Positions 9,008-18,415 of a stretch of DNA of 64,000 bases are shown in pieces. The notes under the pieces are model-generated. The model did not search any database and was not told the DNA's origin. It worked only from the letters and a program-made list of their open reading frames with translations. The position numbers were made by a program, and so were the translations under genes. The stretch spans positions 186,001-250,000 of the forward strand of contig NZ_JAHHZO010000003.1 in the NCBI RefSeq assembly GCF_018760785.1. Direction: 5' to 3'. The stretch is from Rhizobium sp. CSW-27 (GTDB lineage: Bacteria > Pseudomonadota > Alphaproteobacteria > Rhizobiales > Rhizobiaceae). How positions within the stretch are numbered: position 1 is the first letter of the stretch; each line of letters begins with the position of its first letter.

Positions 9008-10930
9008 TTGAAGCCACTCGACGTGATCACGATCGGACGCTCGTCCGTTGACCTCTATGGCGCCCAGGTGGGTGGCCGGCTGGAGGACATGAACTCCTTC
9101 AACAAATATATCGGCGGCTCGCCGACCAACATTGCCGCGGGCGCCGCCCGCCTCGGCCTGAAGAGCGCGCTGATTACCCGCGTCGGTGACGAGCATATGG
9201 GCCGTTTCATTCGCGAACAGCTGGTGCGCGAGGGCGTCGATGTGCGCGGCGTGAAGACCGATCCGGAGCGGCTGACGGCGCTCGTCCTGCTCGGCATCCG
9301 CGACGAGAACCAGTTCCCGCTGATCTTCTACCGCGAAAACTGCGCCGACATGGCGCTTTGCGAGGAGGATATCGATCCGGCCTTCGTCGCCGAAGCGCGC
9401 TGCATCACCGTCACCGGCACGCACCTCTCGCATACCCGCACGGAAGCGGCCGTGATGAAGGCGCTGCGGCTTGCCCGCGAAAACGGCGCAAGGACCGCAC
9501 TCGATATCGATTATCGCCCGAACCTCTGGGGGGTGGCGGGCCATGGCGACGGCGAAAGCCGCTTTGTGGAATCCGCCAAGGTGACCGCGAAGTTGCAGAG
9601 CACACTGCATCTGTTCGACCTGATCGTCGGCACGGAAGAAGAATTCCATATCGCCGGCGGTTCCACCGACACGCTGGAAGCGCTGCGCGCCGTTCGCAAG
9701 GTTTCGAAGGCGGCGCTGGTGTGCAAGCGCGGACCGATGGGGGCTGCCGTTTTCGAAGGCGAGATTCCGGACAGTCTCGACAAGGGCCAGACCGGCCCCG
9801 GTTTCCCCATTGAAGTCTTCAACGTGCTGGGCGCGGGCGATGGCTTCATGGCCGGTCTGCTGAAGGGTTGGCTGACCGGCGAGGATTGGCCGACGGCCCT
9901 GAAGTTTGCCAATGCCTGCGGTGCTTTTGCCGTGTCGCGCCACGGCTGCACGCCCGCCTATCCGAGCTGGGAAGAGCTGCAATATTTCTTCAGGACCGGC
10001 ATCAGGAACAAGGCGCTGCGCAAGGACGAGGCGCTGGAGCAGGTGCATTGGTCCACCAACCGCAAGGGTGACTGGTCGACCATGCGCGTCTTTGCCTTCG
10101 ATCACCGCATGCAGCTGGAGGCCATGGCCGAAGAGGCCGGCGTGCCGACGGATCGCATCGGCACGTTCAAGAAACTCTGCCTGCAGGCCGCAACCACCGT
10201 GGCCGGCGGGCAGGGCGGCTATGGCATTCTCTGCGATGGCCGCCTTGGCAAGGAAGCGCTCTATGCCGCTGCCGGTACCGGCCTGTGGATCGGTCGTCCC
10301 GCCGAATGGCCGGGTTCGCGCCCGCTGACGCTGGAGCCGGAGCTCGGTCTCGATTGCGGCGGCCTGGGCGAATGGGCGGCCGAGCACGTGGTGAAGGTTC
10401 TCTGCTTCTACCATCCTGACGATACCGCCGAGATGAAGGAGAAGCAGGAAGAAACGGTGAAGCGCCTGTTTGAGGCCGCCCGCCGCAACCGACTGGAATT
10501 TCTGCTGGAAGTCATTCCGTCCAAGGTTGGCGCGGTGGATGACGAGACGACGGCTGCGATCATCGACCGCTTCTATGACATCGGCGTGTATCCCGACTGG
10601 TGGAAGCTGGAGCCGATGAGAACGCAGGCCGCCTGGGCCAATGCCTGTGCGGCTGTGGAGCGTCATGACGCCTATACGCGCGGCATCGTCGTTCTGGGTC
10701 TCGATGCGCCGCAGGCCGAGCTTGAGGAGAGTTTTGCGCTTGCGGCCGGTTTCGATCTGGTGAAGGGTTTCGCGGTCGGTCGCACGATCTTTGGCGATGC
10801 CGCCCGCAAGTGGCTGGCTGGCCAGATCAGCGATGAGGCCGCCGTTCAGGACATGGTGGCCCGATACAAGAGCCTCTGCGCGATCTGGGATGGAGCGCGC
10901 GCAAAGGCCGTTAAGGGAGGAAAGGCATGA
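9008..10930 (+). CDS. iolC: 5-Dehydro-2-deoxygluconokinase fused to a DUF2090 (IolJ-like aldolase) domain
   Basis: 640 aa, TTG start at 9008 preceded by AAGGGAGGG. Residues 1-330 are a PfkB/ribokinase-type kinase with the anion-hole motif NVLGAGDGFMAGLLKGW. It phosphorylates 5-dehydro-2-deoxygluconate. Residues about 335-640 are a TIM-barrel-like DUF2090 domain (DWSTMRVFAFDHRMQLEAMA), thought to act as the 6-phospho-5-dehydro-2-deoxygluconate aldolase. Fusion of the two steps is the usual arrangement in rhizobia and explains the lack of a separate iolJ. It overlaps iolD by 4 bp (ATGA). Confidence 0.95.
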   Translation: MKPLDVITIGRSSVDLYGAQVGGRLEDMNSFNKYIGGSPTNIAAGAARLGLKSALITRVGDEHMGRFIREQLVREGVDVRGVKTDPERLTALVLLGIRDENQFPLIFYRENCADMALCEEDIDPAFVAEARCITVTGTHLSHTRTEAAVMKALRLARENGARTALDIDYRPNLWGVAGHGDGESRFVESAKVTAKLQSTLHLFDLIVGTEEEFHIAGGSTDTLEALRAVRKVSKAALVCKRGPMGAAVFEGEIPDSLDKGQTGPGFPIEVFNVLGAGDGFMAGLLKGWLTGEDWPTALKFANACGAFAVSRHGCTPAYPSWEELQYFFRTGIRNKALRKDEALEQVHWSTNRKGDWSTMRVFAFDHRMQLEAMAEEAGVPTDRIGTFKKLCLQAATTVAGGQGGYGILCDGRLGKEALYAAAGTGLWIGRPAEWPGSRPLTLEPELGLDCGGLGEWAAEHVVKVLCFYHPDDTAEMKEKQEETVKRLFEAARRNRLEFLLEVIPSKVGAVDDETTAAIIDRFYDIGVYPDWWKLEPMRTQAAWANACAAVERHDAYTRGIVVLGLDAPQAELEESFALAAGFDLVKGFAVGRTIFGDAARKWLAGQISDEAAVQDMVARYKSLCAIWDGARAKAVKGGKA

Positions 10931-12747
10931 AAACGATCCGTTTGACGGCAGCGCAGGCTTGTGTGCGCTATCTCGCCAATCAGCTGAACGAGGATGGCGT
11001 GCCTTATATCGCCGGCGTCTGGGCCATCTTCGGCCATGGCAACGTGGCCGGCATCGGAGAAGCGCTTTACGGCATTCGCGAGGAGCTGCCGACCTATCGC
11101 GGCCAGAACGAACAGTCGATGGCGCATGCGGCGATTGCCTATGCCAAGCAGCTGGGCCGTCGCCGCGCCATGGCGGTGACGTCGTCCATCGGTCCCGGTG
11201 CGCTGAACATGGTCACGGCTGCGGCATTGGCCCATGTCAACCGTCTGCCGGTTCTCTTCATTCCGGGCGATGTGTTTGCCAATCGCGGTCCCGATCCCGT
11301 TCTCCAGCAGATCGAGGATTTCGAGGATGGCACGGTGTCGGCCAATGACTGCTTCAAGCCGGTCAGCCGGTATTTCGATCGGATCGAGCGACCCGAACAG
11401 CTGTTGACGGCGCTGCCGCGCGCCTTCCGCACCCTGACGGACCCGGCCGACTGCGGCCCTGTCACACTCGCCTTCTGCCAGGATGTACAAGCCGAGGCTT
11501 ACGATTACCCGGAAAGCTTCTTTGCCAGGAAGACCTGGCGTTTCCGCCGCCCGGAGCCGGATGTGATCGAGCTGGAAGCGGCTGTTGCCGCCATCAAGGC
11601 GGCAAGGAACCCGGTCATAGTCGCCGGTGGCGGTGTGCATTTTTCCGGCGCGACGGCAGTGCTGAAGGCGTTTGTCGAGAAGCACAAGATCCCGGTTGTT
11701 GAAACACAGGCCGGCAAGTCGGCGCTTGCCTGGGACCACGCCTATAATTTTGGCCCGGTCGGCGTCACCGGCTGCGAAAGCGCCAATATCGTGTCGGAAA
11801 AGGCCGATCTGGTCATCGGCGTCGGCACACGGTTCCAGGATTTCACCACCGGTTCCTGGGCGCTGTTCAAGAATCCCGACCGAAAGATCCTGGCGCTGAA
11901 CGTTCAGCCTTACGACAGCGCCAAGCATGATGCCATTCCGCTGGTTGCCGATGCCAGGGTCGGGCTTGAGAAGATTTCCGCAGCGCTGGGAGATCATGTC
12001 TTTGCAGAGCCGGACACGGGTCTGAAGGCCAGCTGGTTTGCCAAGGCCGATGCGGTGACCGCAGCGCCCAAGGATGCCAACACGCTGCCGACCGACATGC
12101 AGGTGATCGGCGCCGTGCAGCGTGCCTCACGCGACAACACTGTTGTGATGTGCGCCGCCGGCACCATGCCGGGCGAGTTGCATCAGCTGTGGAAGGCCAA
12201 GCTGCCGCTCTCCTATCACATGGAATACGGCTTCTCCTGCATGGGCTACGAGATTGCCGGCGGTCTCGGCATCAAGATGGCGGAGCCGGAGCGTGACGTG
12301 ATCGTCATGGTCGGCGACGGTTCCTACATGATGATGAATTCGGAGCTGGCAACGGCGGTCGGCATGGGGGTGAAAATCACCGTCGTCATCACCGACAATC
12401 GCGGTTACGGCTGCATCAACCGGCTGCAGATGGGCACCGGCGGCGCGGAGTTCAACAATCTCTACGCCCATTCGAATGTCAGCCCCATCGCAATCGATTT
12501 TGCCGCTCACGCGGCGGCCATGGGCGCGAAATCCCACAAGGTTGCTTCGATTTCGGAGCTGGAAGCGGCGCTTGCCGCAGCTCGCGAAGCGGCAGAGACG
12601 ACCGTCATCGTCATCGATACCGATCCCTATCCGACACCAGGGGCCGGTGGCCACTGGTGGGACGTGGCCGTGCCGGAAGTCTCGGCCCGCGAAGAAGTCA
12701 ACAAGGCGCGGTCCGCCTATGAAGCTGCCCTGAAGGAAAGAAGTTAA
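10927..12747 (+). CDS. iolD: 3D-(3,5/4)-trihydroxycyclohexane-1,2-dione hydrolase
   Basis: 606 aa thiamine-diphosphate enzyme that opens the ring of the diketo-inositol intermediate to give 5-deoxyglucuronate. It has the three-domain acetolactate-synthase-like layout. The ThDP-binding motif is [13 protein letters not shown] (near residue 460) through to DNRGYGCIN, and an N-terminal Glu lies in [12 protein letters not shown]. It is coupled to iolC by an ATGA overlap and lies 1 bp before iolE, so the genes are co-translated. Confidence 0.96.
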   Translation: MKTIRLTAAQACVRYLANQLNEDGVPYIAGVWAIFGHGNVAGIGEALYGIREELPTYRGQNEQSMAHAAIAYAKQLGRRRAMAVTSSIGPGALNMVTAAALAHVNRLPVLFIPGDVFANRGPDPVLQQIEDFEDGTVSANDCFKPVSRYFDRIERPEQLLTALPRAFRTLTDPADCGPVTLAFCQDVQAEAYDYPESFFARKTWRFRRPEPDVIELEAAVAAIKAARNPVIVAGGGVHFSGATAVLKAFVEKHKIPVVETQAGKSALAWDHAYNFGPVGVTGCESANIVSEKADLVIGVGTRFQDFTTGSWALFKNPDRKILALNVQPYDSAKHDAIPLVADARVGLEKISAALGDHVFAEPDTGLKASWFAKADAVTAAPKDANTLPTDMQVIGAVQRASRDNTVVMCAAGTMPGELHQLWKAKLPLSYHMEYGFSCMGYEIAGGLGIKMAEPERDVIVMVGDGSYMMMNSELATAVGMGVKITVVITDNRGYGCINRLQMGTGGAEFNNLYAHSNVSPIAIDFAAHAAAMGAKSHKVASISELEAALAAAREAAETTVIVIDTDPYPTPGAGGHWWDVAVPEVSAREEVNKARSAYEAALKERS

Positions 12748-12748
12748 G

Positions 12749-13642
12749 ATGATCCTCTTCGGTACCAACCCGATTGCCTGGTCCAATGACGACGACCGTT
12801 CGCTTGGCGCGCATATCAGCCTGGAGCAGTGCCTGGACGAAACCGCCAAGATCGGTTTCGACGGCATCGAGAAGGGCCACAAGCTGCCGACCGATCCGGC
12901 CGGCCTCAAATCGGTCCTCGAACCGCGCGGCCTGAAGTTCGTCTCCGGCTGGCATTCGCTGAACCTGCTCACCAACAGCATCGAGGACGAAAAGGCCGCG
13001 ATGCAGCCGTTCCTCGACGTGCTGAAGGCCATGGGTTGCAAGGTCATCATCGTCTGCGAAACCTCGAATGCCATCCACGGCAATGATGAGGTGGCACTCG
13101 CCGATCGTCCGAAGCTGGCTGAGGCCGACTGGGCCAAGTTCGGCGCAGGCGTCGAGGCGCTGGCGGAATTCTCGGCCTCTCAGGGCATTTCGCTGGTCTA
13201 CCATCACCACATGGGAACGGTCGTCGAGAGCGAAGCGGAAATCGATCTCCTGATGCAGCATACCGGCCCGCATGCCAAGCTGCTGCTCGACACCGGCCAT
13301 TGCTACTTCGGTGGCGGAAACCCGGAAGCCGTTGCGAAAAAATACATGCACCGCGTTGGCCATATCCACGCCAAGAACGTTCGCCCGGTCATTGCCGAAC
13401 AGGTCCGCACCGAAAAACTCTCCTTCCTGGAAGGCGTGCGCCGCGGCGTGTTCACCGTTCCGGGCGATACGGAGGGCGGCGTCGAGTTCCCGCCGGTCCT
13501 CAAGATTGCCGCAGAACACGGCTATCAGGGCTGGATCGTCATTGAGGCGGAGCAGGACCCGGATGTCCGCAACCCTTACGAATATCAGAGCCTCGGCTTG
13601 AAATCGCTGAAGGGCTTCGCCAAGGATGCGGGCCTGATCTGA
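12749..13642 (+). CDS. iolE: myo-Inosose-2 dehydratase
   Basis: 297 aa TIM-barrel enzyme of the xylose-isomerase-like superfamily. It dehydrates scyllo-inosose to the diketo intermediate used by IolD. Family features seen: [12 protein letters not shown] at the N-terminus, the metal-site region [15 protein letters not shown] (about residues 178-192), [10 protein letters not shown] and IVIEAEQDP. It follows iolD by one base and ends 22 bp before a small membrane-protein gene. Confidence 0.95.
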   Translation: MILFGTNPIAWSNDDDRSLGAHISLEQCLDETAKIGFDGIEKGHKLPTDPAGLKSVLEPRGLKFVSGWHSLNLLTNSIEDEKAAMQPFLDVLKAMGCKVIIVCETSNAIHGNDEVALADRPKLAEADWAKFGAGVEALAEFSASQGISLVYHHHMGTVVESEAEIDLLMQHTGPHAKLLLDTGHCYFGGGNPEAVAKKYMHRVGHIHAKNVRPVIAEQVRTEKLSFLEGVRRGVFTVPGDTEGGVEFPPVLKIAAEHGYQGWIVIEAEQDPDVRNPYEYQSLGLKSLKGFAKDAGLI

Positions 13643-13664
13643 CCCGATAGCAAAGGATAGCCCG

Positions 13665-13910
13665 TTGAAGCTGCTCGACCCCACGCATCCCTTCTTCCAG
13701 CCGAAGTGGCGCCGGATTCTGACGGTGGTCCTGCCCCTCCTCTGGGGGCTGGTGGAAGCCTATAACGGATCGTGGGGCTGGGCGCTCCTGTTCGTTGGCG
13801 CCGCAGCTTATGCGGGCTACGAACTTCTCTTCATGTACGACCGGTCGATCGCGGAGGCGGAAGCGAAGAAGGCTGCCGCCGCTGCTGCACGGGAAGGAGA
13901 CGAGGAATGA
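13665..13910 (+). CDS. Small membrane protein of the iol operon
   Basis: 81 aa from a TTG at 13665, with AAAGGA about ten bases upstream. It shows one or two hydrophobic segments (ILTVVLPLLWGLVEAY and GWALLFVGAAAYAGYELLFM), a short basic/acidic linker and an Ala/Lys/Glu tail (AEAEAKKAAAAAAREGDEE). The stop overlaps the iolB start (ATGA), so it is translated with the pathway enzymes. No function can be read from it; an inner-membrane accessory protein is possible. The firm overlap with iolB and the typical GC content make a real gene likely. Confidence 0.8.
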   Translation: MKLLDPTHPFFQPKWRRILTVVLPLLWGLVEAYNGSWGWALLFVGAAAYAGYELLFMYDRSIAEAEAKKAAAAAAREGDEE

Positions 13911-14716
13911 GCAAACTGTTGCGCAAGCCTGCGGGCAAGACCGGCAAGGTGCACGACATCACGCCGCAAAGCGCCGAGTGGGGCTATGTCGGCTTTGGTC
14001 TTTACCACCTGAAGCCCGGTGAAAAGGCGGCCGAACCGACCGGCAAGACCGAGGTGATCCTGGTGCTGGTGGAAGGCAAGGCGAAGATTTCCGGCGCGGG
14101 AAAGGAATTCGGCGAACTAGGCGACCGCATGAACGTCTTCGAGAAGAAGCCGCCGCATTGCGTCTATGTTCCCGCCGGAGCCGACTGGTCGGCCGAGGCA
14201 ACGACGGATTGCACGCTCGCCATCTGCACGGCGCCCGCCAGCCCCGGCCGCGAAGCGCAGGTCATCGGCCCCGCCGGCATCAACCTCACCGAACGCGGCA
14301 AGGGCGCCAATACCCGCCACATCTTCCCGATTGCCATGGAAGATCGCGATGTGGCCGACAGCCTGCTGGTAACCGAAGTCTTCACCCCCTCCGGCAACTG
14401 GTCGTCCTATCCGCCGCACCGGCACGACGAGGACAATTTCCCGGACATGACCTATCTGGAAGAGACGTATTACCACCGCCTCAACCCGGCGCAGGGCTTT
14501 GGCTTCCAGCGCGTGTTCACCGAGGACGGCTCACTGGACGAGACGATGGCCGTCTCGGATGGCGACGTGGTTCTGGTGCCGAAGGGGCATCACCCCTGCG
14601 GCGCACCTTATGGCTACGAGATGTATTATCTCAATGTGATGGCCGGTCCGATGCGCAAGTGGCGGTTCCAGAACCATCCGGACCACGACTGGATCTTCAA
14701 GCGGGACAATCCGTGA
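13907..14716 (+). CDS. iolB: 5-Deoxy-glucuronate isomerase
   Basis: 269 aa from the ATG overlapping the small upstream gene; the longer open frame upstream is not coding. This bicupin enzyme converts 5-deoxyglucuronate to 5-dehydro-2-deoxygluconate, the IolC substrate. The metal-binding segment is YPPHRHDEDNFP (about residue 165), followed by LEETYYHRLNPAQGFGFQRV and VLVPKGHHPCGAPYGYEMYY. With idhA, iolC, D and E the pathway to the phosphorylated aldolase substrate is complete in this window. Confidence 0.96.
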   Translation: MSKLLRKPAGKTGKVHDITPQSAEWGYVGFGLYHLKPGEKAAEPTGKTEVILVLVEGKAKISGAGKEFGELGDRMNVFEKKPPHCVYVPAGADWSAEATTDCTLAICTAPASPGREAQVIGPAGINLTERGKGANTRHIFPIAMEDRDVADSLLVTEVFTPSGNWSSYPPHRHDEDNFPDMTYLEETYYHRLNPAQGFGFQRVFTEDGSLDETMAVSDGDVVLVPKGHHPCGAPYGYEMYYLNVMAGPMRKWRFQNHPDHDWIFKRDNP

Positions 14717-14742
14717 TCGGAACAGGCGGCATCGCCTCTTGC

Positions 14743-14764
14743 ATGTCTCTCAATTGAGAGACAT
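14743..14764. promoter_or_regulatory. Palindromic operator of the toxin-antitoxin operon
   Basis: A perfect 22-bp palindrome with half-site ATGTCTCTCAA and no spacer, 32 bp before the antitoxin start. RHH-type antitoxins repress their own promoters through such palindromes; its position and perfection fit that role. Confidence 0.75.
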
Positions 14765-14796
14765 ATTGCCCCCTGACAGCTACAGGGAGCCGAGGC

Positions 14797-15093
14797 ATGG
14801 GCAAGACGGCGATGCTGCATATCCGGGTCGAAGAGAGCCTGAAGGCCGAAGCCACCGAAAAGCTGGCGCAAGTCGGGCTTACGGTTTCCGATGCGGTCCG
14901 CATTCTGCTGACGCGTGTTGCAAAGGAAGGCGGATTGCCGGCCGGTCTCACCACAGATCCGCAGGCCTATGACACCTGGTTCCGGGCCAAGGTTCAGGAG
15001 GCGCTCGACGATCGCCGGGCGCCATCGCTGCACGCCGATGTGATGGACGACATGCAGGCAATGATCGACAGGAAGCGTCGTGCGGCGTCTTGA
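14797..15093 (+). CDS. RelB/DinJ-family antitoxin
   Basis: 98 aa. The N-terminal part has a ribbon-helix-helix pattern (MLHIRVEESLKAEATEKLAQ, then GLTVSDAVRILLTRVAKEG) typical of RelB/DinJ antitoxins, which bind DNA as dimers and neutralise the partner toxin. The C-terminus (about residues 50-98) is polar and likely the toxin-binding tail. It overlaps the toxin gene by 14 bp and lies behind a perfect palindrome. Confidence 0.9.
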   Translation: MGKTAMLHIRVEESLKAEATEKLAQVGLTVSDAVRILLTRVAKEGGLPAGLTTDPQAYDTWFRAKVQEALDDRRAPSLHADVMDDMQAMIDRKRRAAS

Positions 15094-15376
15094 GTGGCGT
15101 CAGACGGCGCGGTCCGATCTGCTTTCCATCATCGACTACATTTCAGACCATAATTCCGATGCCGCGCAGGCACTGAAGGACGAGATCGATCTCAAGGTCG
15201 GCCGCCTGATAGAGCATCCGCGTCTTTACCGCGCCGGCCGCGTCGAAGGCACCCGCGAAATGGTGGTGCGGTCGAACTATGTGGTGATCTATCGCGAGGA
15301 TGAGAGCGCCGTCAGCATTCTGCGCGTGCTGCATGCGGCCCAGCAGTGGCCGCCCGAGGCCGTGCGGGGCGAATGA
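15080..15376 (+). CDS. RelE/ParE-family toxin
   Basis: 98 aa, GTG start at 15080 inside the antitoxin gene, the usual overlapped layout. The sequence has the RelE/ParE fold signature: RLEWRQTARSDLLSIIDYISD at the N-terminus, helical LKDEIDLKVGRLIEHPRLYRAGRVEGTREMVV, and the C-terminal strand VIYREDESAVSILRVLHAAQQWP. The late VLHAAQQWP motif is the ParE/RelE consensus. Whether it cleaves mRNA (RelE) or inhibits gyrase (ParE) cannot be told from sequence. Its stop codon lies in the loop of a strong hairpin. Confidence 0.9.
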   Translation: MRRLEWRQTARSDLLSIIDYISDHNSDAAQALKDEIDLKVGRLIEHPRLYRAGRVEGTREMVVRSNYVVIYREDESAVSILRVLHAAQQWPPEAVRGE

Positions 15377-15390
15377 CGCCCCGCACGGCC
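15358..15390. terminator. Bidirectional hairpin terminator over the toxin stop codon
   Basis: A perfect 14-bp GC-rich stem (15358-15371 with 15377-15390) has the 5-base loop AATGA, which contains the toxin stop TGA. It separates the convergent toxin gene and dadA. The plus strand continues ATTTC, so the U-tract is weak. Confidence 0.75.
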
Positions 15391-15404
15391 ATTTCGACCA
15401 TGCC

Positions 15405-16658
15405 TCACGCCGCGTAGCGCGAAACGGCCAGATCCCTGGTCTCGATATCCGCCTTGCGACCGCTGACGATGTCGGCCAGAACCTTGGCGGAACCGCAGCT
15501 CATCGTCCAGCCGAGCGTGCCATGGCCGGTGTTCAGGTAGAGATTGCGGATCTTCGTCGCACCGATGACGGGCGTGCCATCCGGCGTCATCGGGCGCAGG
15601 CCCGACCAGAAATCGGCGCGCGACACATCGCCTCCGGGAAAGAGGTCGGTGACCGAATGTTCGAGCGTGCGGCGACGTGCCGGCCCCAGATCATTGGTAT
15701 AGCCGGAGATTTCCGCCATGCCGCCGACGCGGATGCGATCACCAAGCCGGGTGATGGCGATCTTGTAGGTCTCGTCCATCACGGTGGATTCCGGCGCGCG
15801 GCTGGCATCGGTGATCGGGATGGTCAGCGAATAGCCCTTGACCGGATAGACCGGCAGGCTGATGCCGTGCGGCTTGACCAGCATCGGCGAATAGCTGCCG
15901 AGTGCCACCACCACCGCATCCGACTGGATGCGGCCGCCATCGGTCACGACAGCCTTCACCGCGCCACCGTCCACTTCCAGGCCCTTGATGGCCGTGCCCC
16001 ACTGGAAGCGCACGCCCATGCTTTCCGCCTTGGCGGCCAGCGCATTGGTGAACTTGAAGCAGTCGCCGGTCTCGTCCTTCGGGGTCAGAAGACCGCCGAC
16101 GATCTTGTGGCGCACATGGGCGAGCGCCGGCTCGGCGCGGATGCAGCCTTCCGGATCAAGCACTTCGTAGGGAATGCCATCCGCCGCCAGCGCCTTGACG
16201 TCCTTGGCGGAGGCTTCCAGCTGAGCCTCGGTCCGGAACAGCTGCAGCGTGCCCTGCATGCGCTCGTCATAGGCGATACCGGTTTCGCTGCGCACTTCGG
16301 CGAGCGCCAGGCGGCTGTAATCGGCAAGCCGCAGCATCCGGCTCTTGTTGAGGGCATAGCGTTCCGAGGTGCAGTTCATCAGCATCTTCAGCATCCAGGA
16401 AAGCATCGCCGCGTCGAGCTTCGGTCGCAGGATCAGCGGAGCATGCTCCATGAAAATCCACTTCATAGCCTTCTGAGGAATGCCGGGCGCCGCCCACGGC
16501 GAGCAGTAGCCGAAGGAAACCTCGCCGGCATTGGCAAAGCTCGTCTCCAGGGCCGGGCCTGCCTGCCGGTCGATCACGGTGACCTGATGGCCGGCCTTCG
16601 CCAGATAATAGGCCGAGGTCACACCGATGACGCCCGCGCCGAGAATGGTAATCTTCAT
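15405..16658 (-). CDS. dadA: D-amino acid dehydrogenase, small subunit
   Basis: 417 aa FAD-dependent DAO-family enzyme that oxidises D-alanine and other D-amino acids to keto acids, feeding electrons to the membrane respiratory chain. The N-terminus holds the dinucleotide motif [26 protein letters not shown], and the C-terminus [21 protein letters not shown] is the family's FAD-binding end. It lies 33 bp after the alanine racemase gene on the same strand, a classical L-alanine catabolic pair (racemise, then oxidise). Confidence 0.95.
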   Translation of the reverse strand: MKITILGAGVIGVTSAYYLAKAGHQVTVIDRQAGPALETSFANAGEVSFGYCSPWAAPGIPQKAMKWIFMEHAPLILRPKLDAAMLSWMLKMLMNCTSERYALNKSRMLRLADYSRLALAEVRSETGIAYDERMQGTLQLFRTEAQLEASAKDVKALAADGIPYEVLDPEGCIRAEPALAHVRHKIVGGLLTPKDETGDCFKFTNALAAKAESMGVRFQWGTAIKGLEVDGGAVKAVVTDGGRIQSDAVVVALGSYSPMLVKPHGISLPVYPVKGYSLTIPITDASRAPESTVMDETYKIAITRLGDRIRVGGMAEISGYTNDLGPARRRTLEHSVTDLFPGGDVSRADFWSGLRPMTPDGTPVIGATKIRNLYLNTGHGTLGWTMSCGSAKVLADIVSGRKADIETRDLAVSRYAA

Positions 16659-16691
16659 GGTGATATCCCCGTTTTGTTGTTCTGCCGAGTT

Positions 16692-17810
16692 CTAGCGATA
16701 GTGCCGCGCATAGCGTGTGCCGATCCCGGTCAGGATCTCCCAGCTGATGGTGCCGGCATCCTCGGCCACCTGCTCGATGCTCTGGTGCGGGCCGATCCAT
16801 TCCACCCGCCCGCCAAGTGAAAGAGTGCCGTCCGGCAGGTCGCTGATATCGATGATGGTGCTGTCCATCGAGACGCGGCCGACGATCGGCAGGCGTACAT
16901 TGCCGAAGAAGAAGGCGCCGCGATTGCTGAGCGAACGCGGCACGCCGTCCGCATAGCCGATTGCCAGCGTCGCAAGCCTCTGCGCACGCTCGGTGACATA
17001 GGTTGCCGAATAGCCGACGCCCGTGCCGGCCGGCACCGTGCGCGTCTGCACCACGGCGGCTTCGATGCCGACGACCGGCTCCATCGGCCGCGTCAGGATA
17101 TCGGTCGGGCGGGCGCCATAAAGGGCAATGCCGGGGCGCACCATGGCGCCGCGATAGGCTTCGCCCAGGAAGGAGCCGCCGGAATTGCCGAAGCAGACCG
17201 GGATGCCGGGGAAGGACTCGGCAATGCTCTGCATGACTTTCGCCTGTGCAGCATTGTGCGGATCTTCCGCCTCATCGGCGCAGGCGAGATGGCTCATGAT
17301 ATAGCGAATATCGATGCCCTCCAGCAACGCGGCATCGGTCGAAAGCGCCTCGGCCTCTTCCGGTGCCATGCCAAGCCGGGACATGCCGGTATCGAACTGC
17401 AGCAGCGCCGGCAGGCGACGCCCGAGCAATCTGGCCGTGCTGCGCCAGCGGCCGACCTGTTCCAGCGAATTCAGCACCGGGATCACGTTGCGCAGCGCGC
17501 AGTCACTTTCCACGCCGGGCTGCAGCCCGTTCAAAACGTAAAGCGAGGCATCGTCAGCCAGCAGCGCACGCAGGGCAACCGCTTCGCCATATTGCGCGAC
17601 AAAGAAATCGCGGCAGCCCTCCTCATAGAGAGCCGGGGCAACGCGATCGGCGCCGAGGCCATAGGCATTGGCCTTGACCACGGCGGACGCTCTGGCCGGT
17701 GCCACCAGCGTGGCAATGCGGCGCCAGTTGCGCCGCAGGGCGGAAAGATCGATGGTCAGCACGCCCGGCGCGCCGCTCTTTTCCCAGTTCGTCACGCTCG
17801 CCATGTTCAT
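16692..17810 (-). CDS. dadX: Alanine racemase, catabolic type
   Basis: 372 aa from the ATG at 17810, which has GAGGG upstream; the open frame extends further but without a better start. PLP enzyme interconverting L- and D-alanine. The PLP lysine is in AVVKANAYGLG (about residue 41), the second catalytic Tyr in GVGYSATYV, and NRGAFFFGNVRLPIVGRVSMD is the C-terminal beta domain. Its pairing with dadA and a divergent Lrp-type regulator points to the catabolic DadX role rather than the biosynthetic Alr, though the sequence alone does not separate them. Confidence 0.93.
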   Translation of the reverse strand: MNMASVTNWEKSGAPGVLTIDLSALRRNWRRIATLVAPARASAVVKANAYGLGADRVAPALYEEGCRDFFVAQYGEAVALRALLADDASLYVLNGLQPGVESDCALRNVIPVLNSLEQVGRWRSTARLLGRRLPALLQFDTGMSRLGMAPEEAEALSTDAALLEGIDIRYIMSHLACADEAEDPHNAAQAKVMQSIAESFPGIPVCFGNSGGSFLGEAYRGAMVRPGIALYGARPTDILTRPMEPVVGIEAAVVQTRTVPAGTGVGYSATYVTERAQRLATLAIGYADGVPRSLSNRGAFFFGNVRLPIVGRVSMDSTIIDISDLPDGTLSLGGRVEWIGPHQSIEQVAEDAGTISWEILTGIGTRYARHYR

Positions 17811-17860
17811 GGCCCAACCCTCAAGAATTGTTATATCCGGGAGTGTAGCGGAGAAATCCT

Positions 17861-17901
17861 GCATGTTTTGCGCAGATATTGCTTGGAACGCGCAAACATG
17901 C
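17861..17901. promoter_or_regulatory. Inverted repeat in the dadX-dadR gap
   Basis: GCATGTTTTGCGC (17861-17873) and GCGCAAACATGC (17890-17901) form a 12-bp inverted repeat with one bulged T and 16 bases between the arms. It sits between the divergent racemase and Lrp-type regulator genes, a likely binding site for that regulator. Confidence 0.6.
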
Positions 17902-17944
17902 TCAATTCCATCACGCAATTTGCATTCTTATTCCGGAAACGAGC

Positions 17945-18415
17945 ATGGCCGCGACACTGGACGCCATCGACCGCAACATCATACGCCTGCTGAGGCTCGA
18001 TGCGCGCATGAGCAGCGCACGAATGGCCGAAGTGGTCGGGCTTTCCCCCTCCGCCTGTCTGCGGCGCATCCGGCTGATGGAGGAAAGCGGCGTCATCCGT
18101 GGCTATACGGCGCTGATCGGCTCGGCAGAAGAAGGCAGCACCATCGCCGTGATGATCAATATCACGCTGGATCGGCAGACGGAGGACTATCTCAACCGCT
18201 TCGAAGATGCCGTACGCAAGCATCCGGAAATCCGCGAATGCTATCTGATGACCGGCGACTGGGATTATTTTCTGCGTGTCGAGGTGGAAAGCCCGAAGGA
18301 GTTCGAGGCGATCCACACCAATATCCTGTCAAAGCTGCCCGGTGTCACACGCATCCATTCGAGTTTCTCGATCCGCAACGCGCTGACGGCGCGGGGACGA
18401 CGGCATCCTCAATGA
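17945..18415 (+). CDS. dadR: Lrp/AsnC-family regulator of the alanine catabolic genes
   Basis: 156 aa from ATG 17945. N-terminal Asn-C type helix-turn-helix (LDAIDRNIIRLLRLDARMSSARMAEVVGLSPSACLRRIRLMEESGVI) and C-terminal RAM/ligand-binding domain (VMINITLDR..., ECYLMTGDWDYFLRVEVES). Such regulators (DadR, PutR, BkdR) respond to an amino acid and sit divergent to the operon they control. The name dadR is inferred from position. The gene ends 7 bp into the opposing cutC 3' end. Confidence 0.85.
   Translation: MAATLDAIDRNIIRLLRLDARMSSARMAEVVGLSPSACLRRIRLMEESGVIRGYTALIGSAEEGSTIAVMINITLDRQTEDYLNRFEDAVRKHPEIRECYLMTGDWDYFLRVEVESPKEFEAIHTNILSKLPGVTRIHSSFSIRNALTARGRRHPQ

Noticed and set aside
8987-10666. 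Minus-strand open frame opposite iolC (559 codons)
   Set aside because: Antisense shadow; the plus strand encodes a complete IolC fusion.
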